From assembly GCA_021463165.1 (NCBI GenBank), contig JAJTWY010000003.1, forward strand, positions 124,001 to 188,000: DNA of 64,000 nucleotides, in the 5' to 3' direction. This document shows, piece after piece, positions 36,668-45,063 of this stretch. Source of the stretch: Pyrinomonadaceae bacterium. Its GTDB lineage: Bacteria > Acidobacteriota > Blastocatellia > Pyrinomonadales > Pyrinomonadaceae. The translations under genes and the position numbers were made by a program. Positions within the stretch are counted from its first letter, which is position 1; each line of letters begins with the position of its first letter. Under the pieces are notes generated by a model that made no database searches, was not told the DNA's origin, and saw nothing but the letters and a program-made list of their open reading frames with translations.

Positions 36668-37725
36668 ACGGTATCCAGATCAGCAGCGGGACCAACCACA
36701 CGAACACGATCCTGGGTAACTACATCGGCACCAATGCAGCCGGTACAGCGGCCCTTCGGAACGGATCTCACGGTATTGCCATATTTGGCTCTGCTGCAAA
36801 CACAGTTGGCGGGACGAGCCCGGGTGCACGCAATGTGATCTCGGGCAATGGCGATCCGGGCAGCGACGGCGATGGGATCGTCATATACGGCAGCGGGGCG
36901 GTTGGTAATACGGTCAGCGGCAACTACATCGGAACCGATGCGACCGGCAGCTTTGTCATACCCAACTTAACCGAAGGAGCTTCGATCGGCTTCATTTCGG
37001 CGACAAACAATACGATCGGGGGGACGGCGCCAGGTTCAGGCAACGTCATTTCTGGAAACGGCCGCGAAGGTGTTGCACTCTTTGAGCAGACCCAGAACAA
37101 TGTCGTGGCCGGCAATATCATCGGATTGAATCCGACGGGTGTCGTCCGTCTGCCAAACGCCGGGAACGGGATCGCCATCGTTGACGGTGCGGTGAACAAC
37201 ACTATCGGCGGCACGGTCGCGGGTTCCCGAAATGTTATTTCCGGGAACGGTGACCAAGGGATCGTAATTGCAGATGGAGGAACAAACAGCAATCGAGTGC
37301 AGGGCAACTACATCGGCACCGATATCACCGGCCTCTTAGACCTTGGGAATTTGAGTGACGGCGTGCTGTTAATTGGCGGGCCAAACTCTAATCTGATCGG
37401 TGGAGTCTCCGCCGATGCCCGAAACGTAATATCGGGAAACGATGACGGCGGCGTTGTGATCGTCGACGGCGCTAATAACAATGATGTTCAGGGTAACTAT
37501 ATCGGAGTTGCTGCGAATGGAAGTACACCACTCGGGAACGACGATAGCGGTGTCGTCGTCGAGACTGCAAATAACGAGATCGGCGGGACCGCCACCGGGG
37601 CGGGCAATGTTATTTCGGGCAACGGCGGCCATGGGGGTGTTCGTTCAGTTTGGCTCCGCATCGAACAATCAATTCTCACAAAACTTGATCGGCCGCAACG
37701 CTTCGAACACGGGCCCTATGGGTAA
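36478..37725 (+). CDS. Secreted parallel beta-helix protein, middle fragment (frameshifted)
   Basis: This frame carries the body of the protein: repeated beta-helix rungs of the form NVISGN...GI.I...A.NN.V.GNYIGTD.TG, at least eight turns. Each rung has the Asn-Gly stacking pattern typical of pectate-lyase-like folds. The in-frame part stops at about 37633 (SGNGGHG), where the G5 run has one base too many, and the frame of 37631-38545 takes over. It is likely exported and surface-associated. No catalytic carbohydrate-active motif was recognised. Confidence 0.8.
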   Translation: MGIGLAGSGNGNVVEGNFIGTDPTGTQDRGNGNFGILLFDSSSFNRIGGSTPAARNVVSGNDLNGIQISSGTNHTNTILGNYIGTNAAGTAALRNGSHGIAIFGSAANTVGGTSPGARNVISGNGDPGSDGDGIVIYGSGAVGNTVSGNYIGTDATGSFVIPNLTEGASIGFISATNNTIGGTAPGSGNVISGNGREGVALFEQTQNNVVAGNIIGLNPTGVVRLPNAGNGIAIVDGAVNNTIGGTVAGSRNVISGNGDQGIVIADGGTNSNRVQGNYIGTDITGLLDLGNLSDGVLLIGGPNSNLIGGVSADARNVISGNDDGGVVIVDGANNNDVQGNYIGVAANGSTPLGNDDSGVVVETANNEIGGTATGAGNVISGNGGHGGVRSVWLRIEQSILTKLDRPQRFEHGPYG

Positions 37726-38545
37726 TAACGGGCACGGAATGATGTTCTTAAATTCCGGCCCCAACGTTATTGGCGGCGGTTTCAATGCCAACAACGCGAA
37801 TACAATAGCTCACAACGGCGGCGATGGCGTAGCGGTGGTGATCACTACGGGGCCTTCGATCAAAAAAGGGATCATCCGAAACTCGATATACTCTAACGCC
37901 GGGCTCGGGATCGATCTCGGTAATAATGGCGTAACTCCGAATGATCCGAGCGACGGTGACACGGGGCCGAATACGCTTCAGAACTATCCCGTCCTAACGA
38001 GTGTCAGCACGAACGGCGGTCAGACGACGATCTCCGGAACCCTAAACAGCACGCCGAACACGAGTTTCTATCTGGAGTTTTACTCAAGCCAAACCGCCGA
38101 TCCGACCGGATTCGGCGAGGGGCAGACGTATCTTGGTGCACTCTCGAACGTAACGACGGACGGCAGCGGCAACGCCACGTTCATGGCCATCCTTCCCGTG
38201 ATTCCCCCTGCCGGTCATAGCGTGATCTCGGCGACGACGACGGACAATGCAGAACTTGCAAACACATCCGAGTTCTCCCAGGCGATCCACTTGAGCCTTC
38301 AGCTTTCGGGACGTGTATTTACACCGGCAGGTCAGGCGCTTAGAAACGCGATAGTCCGGATGACGCTTTCGAACGGTACCGTACGGACCGCGACGACCAG
38401 CTCATTCGGTGTTTACAGCTTCGACAATCTTTCTCCCGGGACGTCCTTCATATTGAGCGTTTTGTCGAAGCGCTATCGTTTTGCCCCTAAATCGATCCAG
38501 CTATTTGATTCGGCGGCTGATGTCGATTTTATCGGTTTGGAATAG
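37631..38545 (+). CDS. Secreted parallel beta-helix protein, C-terminal fragment (frameshifted)
   Basis: This frame continues with VFVQFGSASNNQFSQNLIG, a final beta-helix part (IRNSIYSNAGLGIDLGNNG), a beta-sandwich (TTISGTLNSTPNTSFYLEFY) and the same tail domain as the protein at 26-28.8 kb (LSGRVFTPAGQALRNAIVRM, TTSSFGVYSFDNL, SKRYRFAPKSI, DFIGLE). The open frame reaches back to 37481, but residues before 37631 are out of frame with the rungs. Rejoining all three parts gives about 863 residues. Confidence 0.8.
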   Translation: MGVFVQFGSASNNQFSQNLIGRNASNTGPMGNNGHGMMFLNSGPNVIGGGFNANNANTIAHNGGDGVAVVITTGPSIKKGIIRNSIYSNAGLGIDLGNNGVTPNDPSDGDTGPNTLQNYPVLTSVSTNGGQTTISGTLNSTPNTSFYLEFYSSQTADPTGFGEGQTYLGALSNVTTDGSGNATFMAILPVIPPAGHSVISATTTDNAELANTSEFSQAIHLSLQLSGRVFTPAGQALRNAIVRMTLSNGTVRTATTSSFGVYSFDNLSPGTSFILSVLSKRYRFAPKSIQLFDSAADVDFIGLE

Positions 38546-38588
38546 GCGGATCTTATAATGGAAAATGCGGTAAGCTGGTCTTGTAACT

Positions 38589-38948
38589 ATGGAACATTCC
38601 AATGAATTTTTACAATTGGTCGCCGAAGTGATGCCGCGGGTGCAGGAAATTTCGGTCGATAAGACGCTGGAGCGTGTGGAAAAAGGAGCCGTTCTGATCG
38701 ATGTCCGAGAGGACAGCGAATTTGATGCGGCACATGCCGCAGGAGCGAGACACATGGGTCGCGGCATTATCGAACGCGATATCGTCCAGGCATTTCCCGA
38801 CAAGGAAACAGAGCTTATCCTCTATTGCGGGGGCGGCTACCGTTCGGCACTTGCCGCCGATATGCTGCAAAAGATGGGCTACACGAAGGTCTGGTCCATG
38901 GCCGGCGGCTGGACGGCTTGGAAGGCTTCGGGCGGTCCTGTGGAATAG
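38589..38948 (+). CDS. Rhodanese-like domain protein
   Basis: The 119-residue single-domain rhodanese has VLIDVREDSEFDAAHAAGARHMGRG, seen as LIDVREDSEF and AGARHMGRG, and an active-site loop YCGGGYRSALAADML with Cys as the sulphur acceptor. The end is MAGGWTAWKASGGPV. It could transfer sulphur or act in redox housekeeping; the substrate is unknown. A TATAAT lies 29 nt before the start. Confidence 0.9.
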   Translation: MEHSNEFLQLVAEVMPRVQEISVDKTLERVEKGAVLIDVREDSEFDAAHAAGARHMGRGIIERDIVQAFPDKETELILYCGGGYRSALAADMLQKMGYTKVWSMAGGWTAWKASGGPVE

Positions 38949-38964
38949 GAGTGCGGGGTCAGAA

Positions 38965-38992
38965 ATGAAGGCGATGCCGTTCCCGCCTTCAT
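38965..38992. terminator. Hairpin between convergent genes
   Basis: ATGAAGGCG and CGCCTTCAT form a perfect 9-bp stem with a 10-nt loop between the convergent rhodanese gene and the secreted-protein gene at 39012. Only the minus-strand side is followed by a short T-rich stretch, so it is a modest bidirectional terminator candidate. Confidence 0.45.
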
Positions 38993-39011
38993 AGCGAAGC
39001 GCCATTGCTTT

Positions 39012-39440
39012 TCAGTTCAGTACGGTAATCTTGACCGAGTAGGCCGCGCGGCTTGGCTTGTCATCAATGTTCTTTGGGCCGTAAATCTGAATGCTGTACT
39101 CACTTGTGAGCGGCATAACGCCCGAGTACTGGCGGTAGTCAGGTTTGCTGTCGAAGATCAGATCCTCGGCGGGGCCGAGATATTTGGTTTCATAAACTGA
39201 GAACGAGGCGTCGGTATCGGCGGTCGTCAGCGTTACGGTCAATCGCTGTCCTTTCTTCAGCTTGACCACGTACGCGTGATACGCTGCATATTCTCCCGGT
39301 AGTTTCCCTCGATAGACAACTGTGTTCTTGCCCTTCGGAAAAACGACCTTCTTAACGATGTCATTCCCGGCGACGCTGGCGGCCGCCAACATGATCGCGG
39401 TCGTTGCTGCCAGGATCGGTCTAAATAGCCTTGGTATCAT
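39012..39440 (-). CDS. Small secreted beta-rich protein
   Basis: The 142-residue product has a signal peptide (PILAATTAIMLAAASVAG) and a domain resembling bacterial pre-peptidase C-terminal/DVUA-like beta-sandwiches (YHAYVVKLKKGQRLTVTL, DASFSVYETKY, SEYSIQIYGP). A GAAGGG ribosome site precedes the ATG. It is probably periplasmic or secreted; function unknown. Confidence 0.75.
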   Translation of the reverse strand: MIPRLFRPILAATTAIMLAAASVAGNDIVKKVVFPKGKNTVVYRGKLPGEYAAYHAYVVKLKKGQRLTVTLTTADTDASFSVYETKYLGPAEDLIFDSKPDYRQYSGVMPLTSEYSIQIYGPKNIDDKPSRAAYSVKITVLN

Positions 39441-39502
39441 AAAACCCTTCCATCTTGTTTACGCGTAATCGCTGTCGAAAAAGTATCATACTGTTTCGAG
39501 AT

Positions 39503-40207
39503 ATGGATAAAGAAGCAAAAGCAAAAGCACGCGAGCGTGTGGCCGAGATCGCCTCTGAACACTATAAGCGTGGCGATGTGATGGGTTGGTTCGAGGCACT
39601 CTACAAGGAATCAGCAGGTGACAATGAGATGATCCCGTGGGCCGATCTCGAACCGAACCGCTATTTCCGGACATTTGCCGAAGACACAGGATTGCGTGGA
39701 GAAGGCCGAACCGCATTGGTCGTCGGATGCGGCCTCGGCGACGACGCCATGTATCTGCATGATCTTGGGTTCAAGGTGACGGCGTTCGACATATCGCCGA
39801 CGGCTATCGAATGGGCTAAGAAGCTCTATGGCGGGAATGATATCAACTTCGTGACAGCAGATCTTTTCGAGCCTCCGCCTGAATGGAAATACCTGCAGCC
39901 TGACGGTCCGCGATCAGGTTGCGGATTTGATCTCGTCCTTGAGATCTACACAATTCAGCCGCTACCGATCGAGATGCGCCCTCAGGTCATCGACGCTATC
40001 GCTGCGCTGGTCGGTGAACAGGGCATCCTGGTCGTCGTAACGCGTGGCCGCGAGGATGACGAGGAGACGGGCGACCTGCCATGGCCATTATCGCGGCGCG
40101 ATCTCTCCCGTTTCGAAGTGAACAGGCTTACACAGAAGGATTTTCGTACGATGCCGGGCGAAGACGACGAACCGGAGCGATTTATCGTCACTTACATAAG
40201 ATCGTAG
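39503..40207 (+). CDS. Class I SAM-dependent methyltransferase (TPMT-like)
   Basis: The ATG at 39503 gives 234 residues. Motif I is TALVVGCGLGDDAMYLHDLG, followed by FKVTAFDISPTAIEWAKK and FVTADLF. This matches the thiopurine methyltransferase-like group acting on small molecules. The IPWADLEPNRYF segment before the cofactor site also fits. The substrate is unknown. The frame open to 39455 has an unlikely leader. Confidence 0.87.
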   Translation: MDKEAKAKARERVAEIASEHYKRGDVMGWFEALYKESAGDNEMIPWADLEPNRYFRTFAEDTGLRGEGRTALVVGCGLGDDAMYLHDLGFKVTAFDISPTAIEWAKKLYGGNDINFVTADLFEPPPEWKYLQPDGPRSGCGFDLVLEIYTIQPLPIEMRPQVIDAIAALVGEQGILVVVTRGREDDEETGDLPWPLSRRDLSRFEVNRLTQKDFRTMPGEDDEPERFIVTYIRS

Positions 40208-40230
40208 CTCGGGTATCGACCTCATTTTGA

Positions 40231-40236
40231 TACAAT
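40231..40236 (+). promoter_or_regulatory. -10-like box 7 nt before the Ycf48-like gene
   Basis: TACAAT lies 7 nt (CACGCCT) before the ATG at 40244, with no Shine-Dalgarno in between, consistent with the leaderless pattern seen at other genes of this window. Confidence 0.4.
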
Positions 40237-40243
40237 CACGCCT

Positions 40244-41257
40244 ATGACGCGAATGATCCTTTTCACTGCGGTGCTTTTTGTCCTTCTTGCAGCCCCCGGC
40301 TCTGCCCAGTGGACTAGGCAGAATGTTGAAACGAAAGCTGGCTTTCGCGGCCTAGCGGTGGTCAGTGAAAAGATAGTTTGGGCCAGCGGGACCGGCGGGA
40401 CGGTGATAAGAACGATCGACGGCGGCACGAATTGGAAGGTGATGACGATTGCCGGTGCCGAGAAGCTCGATTTCCGCGATATTGAGGCGTTCGACGCGAA
40501 TACGGCCTATATTCTCAGTATTGGCAACGGTGATAGTTCGCGGATCTACAAAACTACCGACGGCGGCGAGACCTGGAAGCAGCAGTTTCTTAATGACCGT
40601 AAGGAGGTTTTTTTCGACGCGATCGCTTGCTGGGACTCGAAAAATTGCCTTGCTATGAGCGACCCTGTCGAGGGCCATTACGTTCTCATCGAGACTCGCG
40701 ACGGTGAAACGTGGAAGCCGATCATGACCAATAAAATGCCTGCCGCACGCGACGGCGAGGCGGCTTTTGCAGCAAGCGGGACATGCCTGATCGCAAATGG
40801 GAAGACAACGGCTTTCCTCGTCTCGGGAGGCGATGCTGCCAGGGTTTTTCGCTCAAACGATCGGGGCCGATCGTGGGAAGTCTTCAATTCGCCGATCGTT
40901 AGCGGAACCTCAGGGAGCGGTATCTTCTCGATCGCGATGTGGGACGCGAAGAGCGGCGTTATCGTCGGTGGGAACTACGAGAAACCGGCCGAAAACAAGA
41001 ATAATCTTGCCTTTACAACGGATGCCGGAAAGTCTTGGACCATGGCCCGAGGCCTCGCCGGCTATCGTTCGGGTGTTGCATATCTCGACAGCAAGACGAT
41101 AGTTGCCGTGGGTTCGTCGGGGTCGGATATCTCAATGGATGGTGGAAAGAGTTGGAAAAACATTGACACGCTTAACTACAACGCGGTTCAGGCTAAGGGG
41201 CCAAAAGCAGTGTGGGCGGTCGGCCCCCAGGGGTTTGTCGCCAAACTTAATAGATAG
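40244..41257 (+). CDS. Secreted Ycf48-like beta-propeller protein
   Basis: The 337-residue protein has a signal peptide (ILFTAVLFVLLAAPGSAQ) and repeated propeller blades with the RTIDGGTNWK, KTTDGGETWKQQF, ETRDGETWKP, RSNDRGRSWEVF, FTTDAGKSWTMA and SMDGGKSWKNI pattern. This is typical of Ycf48/sialidase-like BNR propellers. Such proteins help assemble membrane complexes or bind glycans; the partner is unknown. It is followed 10 bp later by a small membrane protein. Confidence 0.88.
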   Translation: MTRMILFTAVLFVLLAAPGSAQWTRQNVETKAGFRGLAVVSEKIVWASGTGGTVIRTIDGGTNWKVMTIAGAEKLDFRDIEAFDANTAYILSIGNGDSSRIYKTTDGGETWKQQFLNDRKEVFFDAIACWDSKNCLAMSDPVEGHYVLIETRDGETWKPIMTNKMPAARDGEAAFAASGTCLIANGKTTAFLVSGGDAARVFRSNDRGRSWEVFNSPIVSGTSGSGIFSIAMWDAKSGVIVGGNYEKPAENKNNLAFTTDAGKSWTMARGLAGYRSGVAYLDSKTIVAVGSSGSDISMDGGKSWKNIDTLNYNAVQAKGPKAVWAVGPQGFVAKLNR

Positions 41258-41267
41258 ATCGGTTGCA

Positions 41268-41528
41268 ATGGAGTTTTACTGGTACGATGTGCTTGGCGCT
41301 TTGGGCACGACGACGATCATCGTCACGTATGTTCTTCTGCAGCTCGAGGGAGTTCGGAGCGAACAGGTGGCTTATTCGCTTTTGAACGCCCTCGGGGCGG
41401 CCCTTATTCTCACGTCCCTATATTTCAGCTTCAATCTTGCTGCCTTCCTGGTTGAATTCTTCTGGTTATTGATCAGCCTCTTTGGGATTGGTAAGTATAT
41501 GATTCGATCCGGTGAAAAAGGCGTATAA
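41268..41528 (+). CDS. CBU_0592-family small membrane protein
   Basis: The ATG at 41268 yields 86 residues with three hydrophobic helices and the family pattern YDVLGALGTTTIIVTYVLLQLEGV, seen as VLGALGT and TYVLLQL, then YSLLNALGAALILTSLYFSFN. Function unknown. It starts 10 bp after the propeller gene and is probably co-transcribed with it. The longer frame from 41103 is antisense-like noise. Confidence 0.8.
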   Translation: MEFYWYDVLGALGTTTIIVTYVLLQLEGVRSEQVAYSLLNALGAALILTSLYFSFNLAAFLVEFFWLLISLFGIGKYMIRSGEKGV

Positions 41529-41529
41529 T
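41524..41529 (+). promoter_or_regulatory. -10 box 8 nt before the 41538 gene
   Basis: A perfect TATAAT overlaps the end of the upstream gene and lies 8 nt (CACGGCTT) before the ATG at 41538. There is no Shine-Dalgarno. Confidence 0.5.
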
Positions 41530-41537
41530 CACGGCTT

Positions 41538-41990
41538 ATGCAAAGCTTTACGAGTATTCCATTCAAGGCCGAAAAGCATCACGGGCTGTCTGAGGTTAGC
41601 GGTGTTGCGAAGTTTTCGGGAGCCGGGATCATTCTCGAGTTCGAGGCAAAGCTTTTTGGATTGATCTCCGACGGCGTCAAAGAAGCGAGGCTGCCGATCG
41701 GAGAGATACTAGACGTGAAGTTCAAAAAAGGTGTCTTTAAGCGTGGGGCGAAGATCGAGGTCCGTGCTAAGTCGTTGGCGGCGATGGCAGGTTTGCCGAA
41801 CGAAGGCGGAAAAATGACCCTAAAGATAAAGACGGAAGATTTCGACCGTGCCAAAACCGCGGTTGCGCAGCTGGAACGCGACATTCAGATCTACGAGGCC
41901 AACCTGCCACCGGCCCATACACCCATAAGCGTACTTTTCGATCCCGGTGAGGACGAGACCCGCAGGCTAGAGCAGAAGGGCGAACGGTAG
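41538..41990 (+). CDS. Cytoplasmic protein of unknown function
   Basis: The 150-residue product has no signal peptide. The middle (FSGAGIILEFEAKLFGLISDGVKE, then IPIGEILDVKFKKG-like and KIEVRAKSL) looks like a PH-like or GRAM-like beta domain followed by one helix (FDRAKTAVAQLERDI). I cannot name a family with confidence. The stop codon lies inside the left arm of a long terminator hairpin. Confidence 0.72.
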   Translation: MQSFTSIPFKAEKHHGLSEVSGVAKFSGAGIILEFEAKLFGLISDGVKEARLPIGEILDVKFKKGVFKRGAKIEVRAKSLAAMAGLPNEGGKMTLKIKTEDFDRAKTAVAQLERDIQIYEANLPPAHTPISVLFDPGEDETRRLEQKGER

Positions 41991-42053
41991 CAGGGTGCCT
42001 CTAACGAGGGTCGCAAAACCGTCATAAGGCACCCATCACTACCGTTCGCCTTT
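41979..42053. terminator. Long bidirectional terminator hairpin
   Basis: GGCGAACGGTAG (41979-41990) pairs with CTACCGTTCGCC (42039-42050), and GGGTGCCT (41993-42000) pairs with AGGCACCC (42027-42034). These give two perfect stems of 12 and 8 bp with a 26-nt apical loop. It sits exactly between the convergent 41538 gene and the S9 peptidase gene and includes the stop codon of the former. Confidence 0.75.
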
Positions 42054-42057
42054 CGGC

Positions 42058-44238
42058 CTATTGTTGTGCAAGACGCGGATCCGGCGTGGCCGTGATCTTA
42101 TATTCCTTTGGCGGCTCCGCCCCGAGGAGGTGTTTAACGAAATAATCCCACCGGCGGCGGGTCATGTAATTGCTATCCGCGCCATATCCGTGCCGCGCGT
42201 TCGGGAATATGACAAGGTCGAAATCCTTGTTCGCTTTGACCAGAGCATCAACGACCAAATAGGTGTTGTACGGCGGGACGTTATCATCCATGGCCCCGTG
42301 GGCAAGCAGCAGCTTGCCTTTCAGGTTTTTGGCGTAGACCTGGTTAGCCTGCTTCTCATAGTTGTCGCCGACCATAAGGCCGATGTAGCGTTCGCCCCAA
42401 TCGTCTTCGTAGTTGCGGTTGTCATGATTGCCCGACTCCGAGATGCCGACCTTGTAAAAGTCAGGAAAGCGAAACATCGCCGCTGCGGTCGCAAAACCGC
42501 CACCCGAATGGCCCCAGATGCCGACCCGCGTAGTATCCATATAAGGATATTTTGCCGCAAGCTGCTTGATGCCCGATATCTGATCTTCGAGGGTGTTGTC
42601 GGCCATATTACCGTAGCAAGCGTCATGGAACGATTTCGAGCGGTCAGGGTTACATGACCCGTCGATGACGACGACGACGAAGCCGAGCTCCGCCAATGCC
42701 TGATGGTCGCTCCGGCTCGCAGCAAAACCGCGAGACCCGACACCACCGCCCTGCGGGCCCGGATAAATGTAATTGACGATCGGGTACTTTTTCGAGGGAT
42801 CAAGGTTAGACGGCGTGAACATCAGCCCGTAGAGATCCCATTTATTGTCACGAGACTTAACGGTGATCGGCATCGCCGGCTTCCAGCCCGCTGCTTTGAG
42901 GCGATCCACGTTCGCCTGTTCGAGATTCGCGATCAGACGGCCGTTCATATCACGCACGACTGCGACCGGAGGAACATCCGGCTTGGAGAAACTATCTACG
43001 AAATAGCGGCCGTCTGGAGAGAGGGTCACCGCGTGGTGCCCATCTTCCGGGGTGAGAAGAGTCAGACCGTTACCGTCGAAATTGACCTTGTAGAAGTGAG
43101 TGAAGTATGGGTCGCGGCCCGCTTCCCGGCCATTTGCCTCGAAATAGATCGTCCGTGAGCGCTCATCGATCTTGACGATCCTAAGAACGACGAAATTGCC
43201 TTTTGTTATTTGGTTCTTTACACGTCCGGTCGTGAGATCGTAGAGATACAGATGGCCCCAATCGTCTCGTTCCGAGTACCAGATTGCTTCGTTGGTAGCC
43301 GGGAAATACTTCCAATTCTCTTCGCCCTGGCCTGATTCGTATTGCGTCGAAACCTTTTCTTCAAAGACCTCGCGTACGTCTCCAGTCGCGGCATCAGCTA
43401 TCCTGAACTTAGCTTCCTTGTGATCGCGACTGGTCGAGATGAACGCAAGCTTGGTCGAATCCGTAGCCCATTGAACGTCTCCCCAGGAGCCGCCGCAGAC
43501 GATGTCGTCGCAGAGGGTTCCGCGGCGATCATCCGCTGCCATCTTGAATCTGACCGTGCGGCCCGTTTCGACATCGATCACTATTCGGTGGATCTTAATG
43601 ATCTCCTTGTCCTGCGGAAGCGGATATTTCCATGCTTCGAGCTTGGGAGCACCAACCGCAGTCGAGGCGAGATACATGTCGCTAACGTGCCGCTGGTCCT
43701 GCTGATAGGTCGCTATCTTCTTAGAGTCCGGCGACCAGAGAACTACAGGCCGATCGCTCTTGCGCCAACCGGCGTTGTCCGTTGCGTAGCCAAAGTCCTT
43801 GATACCATCGGTGGTGAGCTGCGTATCTTTCCCGGTCGGGATGTCCTTGACCCAAAGGTTCCAATCCCTGATGAAGATCGACTTCTTTCCGTCAGGCGAC
43901 GTTGTTCCACCGCCGCCACCCGGCCGCATCGGGCCGCCACCCGGCTGAGGCGCGGCGACACCGATATCGGCAAGTTTTGCACCGGTTTGGCGTGAACCAT
44001 CTGTCGGGTTTATCAGAACATACTCGCTTCCGGTAGCCGTCAATACGCGATACCAGAACCGTCCATCCGGCAGAAAGTTGGGCCGCACGTTTGCACGGTC
44101 AATATAGCGAGCCGTACCGCTCGCGAGCATCTTCGCGGCGCGATCGTAGTCGGCGGTCGTGACCGTCGGCGACTGGGCAAATACCGAGGACGAAAGGACC
44201 AATGTGAGAGCGATGACCGAGATCGAAATTCTTTTCAT
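42058..44238 (-). CDS. Exported S9 family peptidase (dipeptidyl peptidase IV-like)
   Basis: The ATG at 44238 gives 726 residues with a signal peptide (ISVIALTLVLSSSVFAQ). An N-terminal DPP4-type propeller (DRPVVLWSPDSKKIATYQQDQRH, seen as LWSPDSKKIA) is followed by a catalytic hydrolase domain: Ser in WGHSGGGFATA, Asp in HGAMDDNVP and His in NARHGYG. This matches S9B peptidases that remove N-terminal dipeptides in the periplasm or outside. The frame open to 44337 adds a non-signal leader. Confidence 0.94.
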   Translation of the reverse strand: MKRISISVIALTLVLSSSVFAQSPTVTTADYDRAAKMLASGTARYIDRANVRPNFLPDGRFWYRVLTATGSEYVLINPTDGSRQTGAKLADIGVAAPQPGGGPMRPGGGGGTTSPDGKKSIFIRDWNLWVKDIPTGKDTQLTTDGIKDFGYATDNAGWRKSDRPVVLWSPDSKKIATYQQDQRHVSDMYLASTAVGAPKLEAWKYPLPQDKEIIKIHRIVIDVETGRTVRFKMAADDRRGTLCDDIVCGGSWGDVQWATDSTKLAFISTSRDHKEAKFRIADAATGDVREVFEEKVSTQYESGQGEENWKYFPATNEAIWYSERDDWGHLYLYDLTTGRVKNQITKGNFVVLRIVKIDERSRTIYFEANGREAGRDPYFTHFYKVNFDGNGLTLLTPEDGHHAVTLSPDGRYFVDSFSKPDVPPVAVVRDMNGRLIANLEQANVDRLKAAGWKPAMPITVKSRDNKWDLYGLMFTPSNLDPSKKYPIVNYIYPGPQGGGVGSRGFAASRSDHQALAELGFVVVVIDGSCNPDRSKSFHDACYGNMADNTLEDQISGIKQLAAKYPYMDTTRVGIWGHSGGGFATAAAMFRFPDFYKVGISESGNHDNRNYEDDWGERYIGLMVGDNYEKQANQVYAKNLKGKLLLAHGAMDDNVPPYNTYLVVDALVKANKDFDLVIFPNARHGYGADSNYMTRRRWDYFVKHLLGAEPPKEYKITATPDPRLAQQ

Positions 44239-44405
44239 TGCAGATTCCAAGTGTTTGAAGATTATTCCAAATTGTGGTTTGGTGTGATTCCATTCTAGCG
44301 TAAACCGCGTGAACGAACTAGCGAATCCGAATATCAAAGGAACTACCCGTAGGCGCGCAGTCTGGTAGAATGTGGTCTAATAGCCTTCGAATTTGAGATG
44401 ATCGT

Positions 44406-44582
44406 ATGCCGAAATATGTGATAGAACGCGAAATCCCGGGTGCCGGTGATATGACAGAGGTTGCAGTGCAGGCCGTTTCGCAGACATCGTGCGGAGTCGT
44501 GAAGGAAATAAGTTTGCAGATTACCGCTACCATAGTTTCAGCGGTCGGCTCTGTGCTCGAACGGACGACGGTCGAGGGCTAA
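44406..44582 (+). CDS. Truncated DUF4242-like (nickel-binding type) small protein
   Basis: The 58-residue product begins MPKYVIEREIPGAG and has AVQAVSQTSCGVVKEI, the standard first half of DUF4242 proteins, which usually have about 90 residues. After about residue 38 the sequence (TATIVSAVGSVLERTTVEG) no longer matches the family, and the conserved second half with its YCVY motif is absent, so a frameshift or deletion has occurred. Yet the TAA overlaps the ATG of the next gene (TAATG), which suggests the shortened frame is translated. Too short for routine ORF lists. Confidence 0.65.
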   Translation: MPKYVIEREIPGAGDMTEVAVQAVSQTSCGVVKEISLQITATIVSAVGSVLERTTVEG

Positions 44583-44983
44583 TGACCTCAAATGAAAAAG
44601 AACTTGGACGACTAGTCGGGATCTACCCGATCGCGCCGGCGTATGTGCAGCGCGCCGCCTTTCTTGCTGTACTATCATTCTTGTTCTTCCTGGCGATGAT
44701 GTTCGCATTTTATGCGCTCCAGAGTTTTCTATATTTTCTCCTCTCGACAGCATTCCTGATCGTGTATTTGATAACCATGTTCTCATTCGTCATGCTCCGG
44801 CGCCGGAGCGTCGAGGTCTTCGAGAATGGGATCAAGTTTCGAAAGACCAGCCTGCTTTGGTCGGAGATCAGTGCCGTTTCAAGCAACGGTGAGGTCTCGG
44901 TTGCCGGAGGCAGATCCATTGTAATTCCGGGAACGATCTATGATTTCGACAGCCTCATCCAGTTGCTCCAGGGCCGCGTTTAG
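44582..44983 (+). CDS. Two-helix membrane protein of unknown function
   Basis: The ATG at 44582 overlaps the stop of the DUF4242-like gene (TAATG). The 133-residue product has two transmembrane segments (about 26-46 and 48-70) and a C-terminal PH-like soluble part (VEVFENGIKFRKTSLLWSEI, seen as VFENGIKFR and SLLWSEI). This pattern resembles small DUF6585/PH-type membrane proteins. The frame is open back to 44489, but the overlap geometry favours the internal start. Confidence 0.7.
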   Translation: MTSNEKELGRLVGIYPIAPAYVQRAAFLAVLSFLFFLAMMFAFYALQSFLYFLLSTAFLIVYLITMFSFVMLRRRSVEVFENGIKFRKTSLLWSEISAVSSNGEVSVAGGRSIVIPGTIYDFDSLIQLLQGRV

Positions 44984-45063
44984 TGGCTCGTTTCTAATAA
45001 CCATATAAGTTTTGTATCCTATTCAGTTGAGACTCCTCATTTGCGTTCATTCGCGTAGATATT

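Noticed and set aside
26159-38545. One large mobile element spanning the two repeat proteins and the restriction genes
   Set aside because: serA and lpdA inside the span are housekeeping genes, and no integrase, transposase or outer repeats were found.
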